NCBI GenBank assembly: GCA_027011835.1
Contig: JALUZN010000075.1
Span: forward strand, 1 to 5,450
Reading direction: 5' to 3'
DNA length: 5,450 nucleotides
Source of the DNA: Draconibacterium sp.
GTDB taxonomy: Bacteria > Bacteroidota > Bacteroidia > Bacteroidales > Prolixibacteraceae
Shown: positions 1-5,450 of the stretch, piece by piece
How the letters are laid out: each line of letters opens with the position of its first letter
How positions within the stretch are numbered: the stretch's first letter is position 1
The notes under the pieces: model-generated
The model's input: the letters and a program-made list of their open reading frames with translations, nothing else
Told to the model about the DNA's origin: nothing
Database searches by the model: none
Translations under genes and position numbers: made by a program

Positions 1-5
1 CTATT

Positions 6-1835
6 ATGAAAAAACTTACATTCTCTTTACTATTTGTATTCGTTATTTTCTCTGTAACAAAAGCTCAGGTGTCTATAAATGCCGACGGAGCAAGTGCAAA
101 TCCAAAAGCAATGCTCGATGTAAAGTCGAATAGTAAGGGCTTGCTTATTCCACGAATGACCACAGCCGAAAGGACAACACTTTTTAACTCATTAACTGAC
201 GATGAAATTGGTATGTTGGTATTCGATACCGATGTAAAGTTTTTCTTTGTTTATCTTGGAACTACTTTACAAGCAGCAAAACTAAATGAAGGAGTGATGT
301 CTAAGTTGGAAGACCAAGATGGTGATACTAAAATAGAAGTTGAAAAAACAGCAGACGACGATATCATATATTTTACGACAAGAGACACTAATTTCTTTAA
401 AATGAAATCGGGGCGATTGGAAGTATTAAATACTGGTAATTCTGTTTTTATTGGGGAAAATGCAGGATTGAATGATGATTTGACAAATAATATGAATGTT
501 TTTATAGGAGACATCTCAGGAGAGGATAATACAGAGGGACAGGCCAATACCGGAGTAGGAAGAGGAACATTAAATAAAAACACTACTGGCGGTGGAAATT
601 CTGCTTTTGGTGTATCTGCATTGTTTAATAATACAACAGGAATATTTAATACAGCAGTTGGAACATATTCTCTTTATACCAGTGAAACGTCGCAATATTG
701 TACTGCTATTGGTTATAGATCCTGTTATAACACTATTTCAGCCGGGGCAAATGTTGGTATAGGAAGTTATTCGCTATACAGTAATAAAAGCAGTGACAAT
801 TTAGTAGCGGTAGGTGATTCTGCATTATATCTGATTGGTAGTGTTACATCGTTAGGTCATTATGGAGAGAGTAATACTGCTATTGGGGCAAGTTCCCTTC
901 GTTATAATAGGAATGGTTATTCTAACACTTCACTGGGTTATATGTCGCTATATTATGTAACAGGAAACAATAACATAGGAATTGGAGCCAATGCCGGTGA
1001 TAATCTCACAGATGGAGATAATAATATTATAATTGGCACAAATTTGGACGCCCCAAATGCAACAGCTTCTAATCAATTGTATATTGGAGGTGGAATTTAT
1101 GGCAATTTAAGTACAGGAGATATTGGTATTGGAACTACTGCTCCTGCAGGGAAGTTACATGTTTACGAATCGACTGGAGATGTTTCGTCAATTATTGAAT
1201 CTGCAAGTGGAGCTGCTTATCAGCAATTAAGAGCCTCAGGTAATGCTATTGCAACTATTGAATCGGCAAATGATGTTGCTTCATTGCATATAAAATCGGG
1301 TACTGGAGTAAATTCAAATGTAGCATATTATTCTGGAGGTAATATTGGCGCTTATGCTGGTTATAATGTTGCTCAAGATGCTTTTTATATTTATAAAGGT
1401 GGAAATGTATTTTTTAAAAATGGTGGTATTTTGCCGGATGGGAATAAAACTAGAAACTTAGGAGTCAGTCTTACTGCCGCTTGGAATAATATTTATTGTG
1501 ATGATTTAATAGAACAAGGATCAGCGGCTTTTTCTGATAGAAGTGTAACAGATGAAATTCTTCTATTTCCTCCAATAGCAAAGAAAGAAGGTGATTTTGA
1601 TTATATGACAGAAAAAGGTCTTGAAGAGTTAAATCCAGATTTCTTACCTCCAGCTTTGCAGGAAGATAATGGCATATTAATAGGTGAAATGACCACTTAC
1701 AATTACAAAGCCAACTACGAGCAGCAAGTACAAATAGAAGAGCTTAAAAAGCTGGTAGAGCAGTTAATTTCGGAAAACAAGAGTTTACAGAAAAAGGTTA
1801 AACGAATTGAAAGGAGAACTCGTTCGAAAAGATAA
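6..1835 (+). CDS. Secreted fibre/adhesin-like protein with YadA-head-like repeats and S74-like C-terminus
   Basis: A 609-residue protein, probably exported and displayed as a fibre. Residues 1-20 form a Sec signal peptide (MKK, hydrophobic core, cleavage likely between A20 and Q21). Residues 36-56 carry the module MLDVKS...GLLIPRMTTAER, common at the N-terminus of Bacteroidota surface proteins. Residues 101-142 hold a DGDTKIEVE...GRLEVLN segment that often precedes such stalks. Residues 145-347 contain twelve NTAxGxxSL-type repeats resembling YadA heads. GDIGIGTTAPAGKLHV (about 371-386) opens a second region. AAWNNIYCDDLIEQGSAAFSDR (about 491-512) resembles the entry to a peptidase S74 intramolecular chaperone domain, and residues 577-601 form a heptad coiled coil, so trimer assembly is plausible. 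No type IX secretion tail is obvious. The ATG at base 6 is supported by the signal peptide, but only five upstream bases are visible, so promoter and operon context are unknown. Binding target and function are not recognisable. The fold is fairly sure, the role is not. Confidence 0.85.
   Translation: MKKLTFSLLFVFVIFSVTKAQVSINADGASANPKAMLDVKSNSKGLLIPRMTTAERTTLFNSLTDDEIGMLVFDTDVKFFFVYLGTTLQAAKLNEGVMSKLEDQDGDTKIEVEKTADDDIIYFTTRDTNFFKMKSGRLEVLNTGNSVFIGENAGLNDDLTNNMNVFIGDISGEDNTEGQANTGVGRGTLNKNTTGGGNSAFGVSALFNNTTGIFNTAVGTYSLYTSETSQYCTAIGYRSCYNTISAGANVGIGSYSLYSNKSSDNLVAVGDSALYLIGSVTSLGHYGESNTAIGASSLRYNRNGYSNTSLGYMSLYYVTGNNNIGIGANAGDNLTDGDNNIIIGTNLDAPNATASNQLYIGGGIYGNLSTGDIGIGTTAPAGKLHVYESTGDVSSIIESASGAAYQQLRASGNAIATIESANDVASLHIKSGTGVNSNVAYYSGGNIGAYAGYNVAQDAFYIYKGGNVFFKNGGILPDGNKTRNLGVSLTAAWNNIYCDDLIEQGSAAFSDRSVTDEILLFPPIAKKEGDFDYMTEKGLEELNPDFLPPALQEDNGILIGEMTTYNYKANYEQQVQIEELKKLVEQLISENKSLQKKVKRIERRTRSKR
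438..1046 (+). repeat. Degenerate 51-bp (17-residue) coding repeats of the fibre stalk
   Basis: Twelve copies of a motif of the form N-[ST]-[AVG]-[IVFL]-G-x-x-[SA]-[LG] occupy residues 145-347 of the fibre protein. The invariant glycine falls at residues 150, 168, 185, 202, 219, 236, 253, 270, 294, 311, 327 and 344. Spacing is therefore 17 residues for most steps, with one 18, one 16 and one 24 (a seven-residue insertion after residue 274). The copies are diverged at the DNA level, so this is an old protein repeat and not a recent tandem duplication. It resembles left-handed beta-roll YadA heads, whose repeats are typically 14-15 residues. Confidence 0.8.
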
Positions 1836-1892
1836 TTTGCGTTTTGTGGTTTTAATTTTTGTAATTAGCCACGAATGTTTTACTTAATTTAT

Positions 1893-1957
1893 AAAGGTTT
1901 AAGATGTAAAACTCGTCGGAGGTAATTCCGGTATTAGTGTATTCTTAAACCTTTTTT
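1893..1957 (+). terminator. Candidate intrinsic terminator after the fibre gene
   Basis: AAAGGTTTAAG (1893-1903) is perfectly complementary to CTTAAACCTTT (1944-1954), an 11-bp stem followed by three further T and a T-rich GTTTT. The 40-base loop contains a second small hairpin, CGGA (1917-1920) with TCCG (1927-1930), so the structure would be a stacked stem. It begins 57 bases after the fibre stop codon, and its T tract suits plus-strand transcription. The long loop makes it weaker than a textbook terminator. The rest of 1836-2053 shows no gene. dciA ends convergently at 2054 with no clear terminator of its own beyond a T run just after its stop codon. Confidence 0.55.
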
Positions 1958-2053
1958 GTTTTCCCAAATTCCTTTAAAAAGTATTGTTTTAGGGAAATTA
2001 TACAATTTGAAAACAACTTATTCTTGAGTAGAAATACCCGAATTCAAAAAAAA

Positions 2054-2344
2054 CTATTTAAAAATAATTGTACGAACAATCTCCTCGCCTGCCCGCTCGT
2101 TAATTTTACGTTTTATCTCTTCGCGCATCATAAACAGCTCGTTTTTAACCACCGCCGAACTGATGGTAACATAAAGTACTTGGTTGCTGATATATATTTT
2201 GGTTGTATAGTGTGCAATGGTTTTTCCAAGCAAATCTTCCCACGACTGAACCACGTCGACTTCTTTAAGTTTTCGTTCAATTTGTACCTCTTTAATGTAC
2301 TCTTTTAAAACTTCGCCTAACGACTGTGTATTGCTTCTTCTCAT
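2054..2344 (-). CDS. dciA: DciA-family (DUF721) replicative helicase loader, short form
   Basis: A 96-residue protein of the DUF721/DciA family. In most bacteria lacking DnaC or DnaI, this family helps load the replicative helicase DnaB at the origin; it acts in the cytoplasm. Visible features are an N-terminal helix (SLGEVLKEYIKE), the conserved W35 in VVQSWEDLLG, followed by KTIAHYTTKIYISNQVLYVTI and a helix SAVVKNELFMMREEIKRKINE. This helix, strands, helix order is the KH-like fold of the family. The protein is only this single domain, shorter than the actinobacterial and proteobacterial versions with extended tails, as is usual in Bacteroidota. The start codon overlaps the recF stop codon by one base (TAATG), which suggests translational coupling and fixes the start. 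Function is assigned by family; the Bacteroidota short form is less studied. Confidence 0.85.
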   Translation of the reverse strand: MRRSNTQSLGEVLKEYIKEVQIERKLKEVDVVQSWEDLLGKTIAHYTTKIYISNQVLYVTISSAVVKNELFMMREEIKRKINERAGEEIVRTIIFK

Positions 2345-3447
2345 TATACTAATTCCACTTTTCCGGCATCGACATTAAAAATTCGAAAGTCGGTATCCAT
2401 TCGCTGAATAATTGAGTCTAAATGTTCGCGATTGGTATCGGTTAAAAATATCTGACCAAACTGTTCGCCCGCTACCACCCTTACAATTTGCTCTACCCGT
2501 TGTTGGTCGAGCTTGTCGAAGACATCGTCGAGCAAAAGGATTGGTTTAACGCCCGAAATCTCTTTTACAAAGTCGAATTGAGCCAATTTAAGTGCAACAA
2601 GGTACGTTTTTTTCTGTCCTTGCGACCCCATTTTTTTTATGCCATAATCGCCAATATAATAGACCAAATCGTCTTTATGAATTCCTTGGGTTGTATATTG
2701 TGTTATCCGGTCTTTTGGCAACGACTCGTTTAAAAGTTCTTCGAAACTCTTTTCGTATAGTCCCGATTGGTGCACCAAACTTACTGTTTCGTTTCCCTGC
2801 GAAATAAAAGAGTAATATTTCTGAAAAACCGGAATAAGTTTTTCAACAAATTGTTTTCGCTGTTCGTGAATCCGGTTTCCGTGTTCTATCAGTTTTGCGT
2901 CCCACACCTCGAGCAAACCGGCATCGAAACTGCGCTCGGCAGCAAAATGTTTTAACAGGTTATTTCGTTGAAGCAGTGCCCGGTTGTATTTTAACAGGTC
3001 GGTTAAATAGTTTTGGTTGTATTGCGAAATAACACCGTCCATAAACTTCCGGCGCTCGTCGCTACCGCCCAAAATCAGGTTTGTATCCGAAGGGGTAATC
3101 ATAACAAGTGGCAGAAGTCCAATGTGGTCGATTAGTTTTTTATACACTTTTGAATTGCGTTTAAACTGCTTTTTTTGGCCTTTTTTCATTCCCACCGAAA
3201 TTTCCTCTGCCGAGTCGAGTCGCCTATATTTTCCGTTCAGCATAAAAAAAGACTCGTTGTGGTTTATATTCAACTGATCGGTTGAATTAAAAAAACTTTT
3301 ACAAAACGAAAGGTAATAAACTGCATCGAGCAAATTGGTTTTGCCTGCACCGTTTCGGCCAATAAAACAGTTTAGTTTTGGCGAAAGCTCGATACTCGCA
3401 TCATAAATATTTTTATAATTTACTATTGAAATATTTTTGATATGCAT
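2344..3447 (-). CDS. recF: DNA replication and repair protein RecF
   Basis: A 367-residue SMC-like ABC ATPase of normal RecF length. RecF binds ATP and gapped DNA and, with RecO and RecR, loads RecA at single-stranded gaps. Visible motifs are the N-terminal strand IKNISIVNYKNI, Walker A GRNGAGKT (30-37), an ERRKFMDGVISQ segment typical of RecF (131-142), the ABC signature SQGQKK (275-280), Walker B PILLLDDVF (302-310) with D307/D308, and D-loop DKLD (311-314). All catalytic elements are present. The ATG at 3447 begins the family's usual N-terminus, and a good -7 promoter element lies 27 bases upstream. dciA follows with a one-base overlap, so the two are probably one transcript. dnaA, dnaN and gyrB, frequent recF neighbours elsewhere, are absent from the window, which is normal for Bacteroidota. 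Confidence 0.97.
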   Translation of the reverse strand: MHIKNISIVNYKNIYDASIELSPKLNCFIGRNGAGKTNLLDAVYYLSFCKSFFNSTDQLNINHNESFFMLNGKYRRLDSAEEISVGMKKGQKKQFKRNSKVYKKLIDHIGLLPLVMITPSDTNLILGGSDERRKFMDGVISQYNQNYLTDLLKYNRALLQRNNLLKHFAAERSFDAGLLEVWDAKLIEHGNRIHEQRKQFVEKLIPVFQKYYSFISQGNETVSLVHQSGLYEKSFEELLNESLPKDRITQYTTQGIHKDDLVYYIGDYGIKKMGSQGQKKTYLVALKLAQFDFVKEISGVKPILLLDDVFDKLDQQRVEQIVRVVAGEQFGQIFLTDTNREHLDSIIQRMDTDFRIFNVDAGKVELV

Positions 3448-3474
3448 AATTTATTCATTTCAATTTTCGAAATA

Positions 3475-3482
3475 CAAAACTA
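3475..3482 (-). promoter_or_regulatory. Candidate Bacteroidota -7 element for recF-dciA
   Basis: On the minus strand this reads TAGTTTTG, an exact match to the Bacteroidota sigma-ABfr -7 consensus TAnnTTTG. It ends 27 bases before the recF ATG, which would give a leader of about 20 bases. A TTTG candidate for the -33 box (3501-3498, minus strand) lies 15 bases upstream, shorter than the usual spacing of about 19, so the upstream half is weak. No Shine-Dalgarno sequence is seen; the leader is A/T-rich, as is normal for the phylum. Confidence 0.5.
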
Positions 3483-3595
3483 ATTAAAAACCGCTGACAA
3501 AGTAGAAGTGTTAACAAAAACCGTTAATAACACTCTAATGTTGATTAATATTAAAAAAAGTAGCATCATATTCAGTACGGTTCTGAAAAAAAAAC

Positions 3596-3603
3596 TATTT
3601 TTG
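3596..3603 (+). promoter_or_regulatory. Candidate Bacteroidota -7 element for the TPR gene
   Basis: TATTTTTG matches the consensus TAnnTTTG exactly and is followed by CGGCAC. It ends 26 bases before the TPR ATG, giving a predicted leader of about 20 bases, almost the same distance as the divergent recF element. A clear -33 TTTG is missing; the expected position holds TTCAG (3571-3575). An A9 tract (3586-3594) sits directly upstream. Confidence 0.5.
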
Positions 3604-3629
3604 CGGCACAATTTTGAATACGAATAAAA

Positions 3630-4316
3630 ATGGCAAAAGAGAAAACGCATCAGGAAGATAACTTACAAGAGCTTGAAAGTGTATTAACCAGAACGGAACA
3701 GTTTATTGAAGACAACCAAAAAACAATTACCTACGTTGTTGCAGGAATTATTTTTGTAGTAGTTGCTTTTCTAGGGTTTAATAAGTTTTATCTGCAACCG
3801 CAGGAAGACGAAGCACTGTCGCAAATGTTTATGGCAGAGAATTATTTCGAAAAAGACTCGTTTAATCTGGCCATTAACGGCGATGGAAACTACCTCGGGT
3901 TTTTAGATATTATTGAAGATTACGGAATGACAAAATCGGCAAACCGTGCAAAATACTACACCGGTATTTCGTATTTGCATTTGGGCGATTACGAAACAGC
4001 AATTGAATATTTAAAAGATTTTGATACCGACGATTTACTGCTGGCTCCTATTTCGGAAGGTGCTCAGGGCGACGCATTGGTTGAATTGGGAGAAACAGAA
4101 AAAGCATTAAAACACTACAAAAAAGCGTATTCGCTTACCAACAACGAATTAACAACTCCTGTTTATATGATGAAAGCAGCCGGTTTGTTAGAGTCGATGG
4201 ACGAGTTGGAAGATGCACTTTCGTTGTATCAGGAAATTAAAGATAAATATCCAACATCGGCCGAGGGTACAAGTATCGACAAATATATTGCCCGTGTGAA
4301 ACTGAAGTTAAGTTAA
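3630..4316 (+). CDS. Membrane-anchored tetratricopeptide repeat protein (YfgM-like layout)
   Basis: A 228-residue protein with a charged, probably cytoplasmic N-terminus (1-32), one transmembrane helix (about 33-50, ITYVVAGIIFVVVAFLGF) and a large probably periplasmic TPR domain. TPR-like helix pairs are seen at about 104-137 (YYTGISYLHLGDYETAIEYL), 142-170 (GDALVELGETEKALKHYKKA) and 180-207 (AGLLESMDELEDALSLYQEIKDKYP). The layout resembles YfgM, a membrane-anchored TPR partner of the Sec translocon and periplasmic chaperones, but orthology cannot be judged here and the true partner is unknown. The ATG at 3630 fits the promoter spacing. The gene diverges from recF and is followed after 22 bases by a hairpin and then ribH. 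TCG is used for 9 of 12 serines, as in its housekeeping neighbours. Confidence 0.85.
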   Translation: MAKEKTHQEDNLQELESVLTRTEQFIEDNQKTITYVVAGIIFVVVAFLGFNKFYLQPQEDEALSQMFMAENYFEKDSFNLAINGDGNYLGFLDIIEDYGMTKSANRAKYYTGISYLHLGDYETAIEYLKDFDTDDLLLAPISEGAQGDALVELGETEKALKHYKKAYSLTNNELTTPVYMMKAAGLLESMDELEDALSLYQEIKDKYPTSAEGTSIDKYIARVKLKLS

Positions 4317-4338
4317 AAGAATACTTTATAGGAATTAC

Positions 4339-4363
4339 AACCCCTCTTCTCGAGGGGTTTTTT
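4339..4363 (+). terminator. Strong intrinsic terminator or attenuator-like hairpin just before ribH
   Basis: CCCCTC (4341-4346) pairs with GAGGGG (4352-4357) around a five-base loop TTCTC. The AA at 4339-4340 extends the stem with the first two T of a six-T tract (4358-4363). This is a textbook intrinsic terminator for the TPR gene, whose stop codon is 22 bases before it. Its T tract ends only 10 bases before the ribH ATG, so no separate ribH promoter fits between them. Confidence 0.85.
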
Positions 4364-4373
4364 ATTGAATAAA

Positions 4374-4859
4374 ATGGCAACAAAAGATTTATCGCAGTAC
4401 GATATAAATTCGGTTCCTTCGGCAAAAAAAATGCGCTTTGGTGTTGTTGTGGCCGAGTGGAATTACGAAATTACTTCGGCTTTGGCCGACGGTGTTTTAA
4501 AAACATTAAAAAAACACGGTGCAACCGACAATAATATTTCGATTAAATATGTGCCGGGAACGTTTGAACTTCCGCTTGGAGGACAGTTTTTTGCCGAATT
4601 AGATAATGTTGATGCCGTTATTTTGCTTGGTTGCGTAATTCAGGGAGAAACGCGCCATTTCGATTACATTTGCGAAGCGGTTTCGCAAGGAACAAAAGAT
4701 TTAAATTTGAAATACAATATGCCATTTATTTTTGGCGTTTTAACCACCAACAACAAACAGCAGGCACTCGACCGTGCGGGAGGCAAACACGGCAATAAAG
4801 GCGACGAAGCAGCAGTTACTGCCATAAAAATGGTTAAGCTGAAAGAGTCGTTTTTGTAG
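4374..4859 (+). CDS. ribH: 6,7-dimethyl-8-ribityllumazine synthase
   Basis: A 161-residue lumazine synthase, the penultimate enzyme of riboflavin synthesis. It condenses 5-amino-6-ribitylamino-uracil with 3,4-dihydroxy-2-butanone 4-phosphate in the cytoplasm. Visible motifs are FGVVVAEWNYEIT with aromatic W29 at the substrate pocket, PGTFELP (61-67), GCVIQGETRHFDYI (86-99) with E92-T93 near phosphate and H95 as the catalytic histidine, FGVLTTNN (120-127), and LDRAGGKHGNKGDEAA with R134 as the phosphate-binding arginine. All key residues are present. The ATG at 4374 is preferred over an in-frame TTG at 4365 because the TTG abuts the T tract of the upstream hairpin and adds nothing conserved. 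No other rib gene is nearby, and no FMN riboswitch is visible in the short leader. All seven serines use TCG. Such enzymes usually form pentamers or 60-subunit shells; which form applies here cannot be seen. Confidence 0.97.
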   Translation: MATKDLSQYDINSVPSAKKMRFGVVVAEWNYEITSALADGVLKTLKKHGATDNNISIKYVPGTFELPLGGQFFAELDNVDAVILLGCVIQGETRHFDYICEAVSQGTKDLNLKYNMPFIFGVLTTNNKQQALDRAGGKHGNKGDEAAVTAIKMVKLKESFL

Positions 4860-4922
4860 CCCACACAAGCACTCCATTTTAATTGTCGGAGAACATTTTC
4901 GCAAACCGGTTTCGCATACAAC

Positions 4923-4951
4923 AAAAAGGGCTTACAAAATGCAAGCCCCTT
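4923..4951 (-). terminator. Terminator between the convergent ribH and LTxxQ genes
   Basis: GGGCTT (4928-4933) pairs with AAGCCC (4943-4948) around a nine-base loop. On the minus strand the stem is followed by TTTTT (4927-4923), so it best serves the minus-strand LTxxQ gene, whose stop codon is about 30 bases upstream in that direction. On the plus strand the stem is followed by CTTAATTAAT, a poorer T tract, so it may act only weakly for ribH. Confidence 0.75.
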
Positions 4952-4980
4952 AATTAATAACTAAATCAAACCTTGAATAA

Positions 4981-5346
4981 TCAACCTCTTCCGTGACCAC
5001 GACCACGTTGAGACCTTCTCTCTTCCAGATATTTTTCGTATTTCTTAAACTGCTCATCAGTCAACACTTTTTTCATCTCTTTGTTTTGCTCTTTACGAAG
5101 TTTTGTAAAGTTGGCACGCATCTCTTCGCGCGAACCGTTACCACTCTGCATCTCTTCGCGCAATTCAGCAATTTTATTGGCTCCTTTTAAAACTATTTCG
5201 TACACTTTGGGCTCCTGCTCGTTGCTTAAATCGAGTACTTTCTTTAGTTCAGCAGTCTGTTTCTTTGCACTTTTTACCGGGTCGAAACTCCCCTGCCCGC
5301 CTCGGTTCTGAGCCATCGAAAATGTGGTTCCCAGAATTAAAATCAT
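4981..5346 (-). CDS. Small exported LTxxQ-motif (Spy/CpxP-like) protein
   Basis: A 121-residue, mostly helical and highly charged protein. Two LTxxQ-type motifs, LSNEQ (40-44) and LTDEQ (95-99), bracket a helical segment (KVYEIVLKGANKIAELREEM), as in the Spy/CpxP family of periplasmic chaperones and stress sensors; a periplasmic role is inferred. The N-terminus MILILGTTFSMAQ ends in a plausible signal-peptidase site (A12-Q13), but it lacks the usual basic n-region and is about eight residues short. The upstream frame is closed by TGA six bases before the ATG, and no other ATG exists upstream in the window. The C-terminus (110-121) is Arg/Gly-rich, ending RGRGHGRG, possibly for nucleic-acid, metal or polyanion contact (inference). 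A minus-strand terminator follows at 4951-4923. Family assignment is likely; the start is uncertain. Confidence 0.75.
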   Translation of the reverse strand: MILILGTTFSMAQNRGGQGSFDPVKSAKKQTAELKKVLDLSNEQEPKVYEIVLKGANKIAELREEMQSGNGSREEMRANFTKLRKEQNKEMKKVLTDEQFKKYEKYLEERRSQRGRGHGRG

Positions 5347-5450
5347 AATTAGTCAAACCTGAAAAAGTCGATAATATTTAAGTTGAAGATTTTTGAATAG
5401 TATTTGTTTTAGGGTGTAAAAAAATCGAAACAGGTCAAAAATAATTTGAG
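5347..5450. other. A/T-rich upstream region of the LTxxQ gene, no gene seen
   Basis: These 104 bases contain no ATG on the minus strand and no supported reading frame. On the minus strand, CAGGTTTG (5361-5354) matches the -7 consensus TAnnTTTG at all but the first base. It ends only seven bases before the ATG, which would give an almost leaderless message. No TTTG is found at the matching -33 distance. The promoter assignment is therefore weak. Confidence 0.3.

Noticed and set aside
251..583. Minus-strand 110-residue open frame inside the fibre gene
   Set aside because: It is antisense to a well-supported repeat protein, with no recognisable motif and no promoter or terminator of its own.
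438..1046. CRISPR-like or recent tandem DNA repeats
   Set aside because: The period is coding (51 bases), the copies are diverged in DNA sequence, and the conservation is at the protein level only.
1960..1997. TTTCCC...GGGAAA inverted repeat as a dciA terminator
   Set aside because: The stem is only 6 bp with a 26-base loop, and no T tract follows on either strand.
2024..2308. Plus-strand open frame opposite dciA
   Set aside because: It is a shadow of dciA, with low-complexity translation and no family resemblance.
4365..4373. TTG at 4365 as the ribH start
   Set aside because: It lies immediately after the hairpin T tract and adds only three non-conserved residues; the ATG at 4374 is more credible.
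4664..4924. Minus-strand open frame opposite the end of ribH
   Set aside because: It is antisense to the conserved catalytic region of ribH and runs through the palindrome in the spacer; no domain is seen.

Overview
The window looks like ordinary chromosome from a low-G+C member of the Bacteroidota, most likely a marine or sediment lineage near the Marinilabiliales/Prolixibacteraceae. That placement is inference. It rests on the extracellular fibre protein with the phylum's N-terminal MLDVKS...GLLIPRMTTAER module, on TAnnTTTG-type -7 promoter elements, on A/T-rich leaders without clear Shine-Dalgarno sequences, and on a recF-dciA pair divergent from a TPR gene and ribH. No mobile element, CRISPR array, rRNA or tRNA is visible.

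Layout, left to right. Bases 6-1835 (+) encode a 609-residue secreted fibre- or adhesin-like protein: signal peptide, a YadA-head-like repeat stalk with an almost exact 17-residue period, an S74-like chaperone remnant and a C-terminal coiled coil. A hairpin terminator candidate follows at 1893-1957. On the minus strand, recF (3447-2344) and dciA (2344-2054) form a pair overlapping by one base (TAATG). The 182-base region 3448-3629 holds divergent promoters. On the plus strand come a membrane-anchored TPR protein (3630-4316), a strong hairpin with a T tract (4339-4363) and ribH (4374-4859). After a mainly minus-directed terminator (4923-4951), bases 4981-5346 (-) encode a small exported LTxxQ (Spy/CpxP-like) protein with an unusually short signal peptide. 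The last 104 bases contain no gene.

How the genes relate. RecF (loading of recombination proteins at gaps) and DciA (loading of the replicative helicase) both act in replication and are probably translationally coupled. The TPR protein and ribH lie in tandem but are separated by what looks like a terminator, so ribH expression probably depends on read-through or on a leader containing the hairpin. The fibre gene and the LTxxQ gene encode envelope or secreted proteins and flank this housekeeping block. The fibre gene also differs clearly in serine codon choice.

I found no clear new system. The points most worth checking are the terminator-like hairpin immediately before ribH, the 17-residue fibre stalk with an S74-like domain lacking the expected lysine, the codon contrast, and the truncated-looking N-terminus of the LTxxQ protein.
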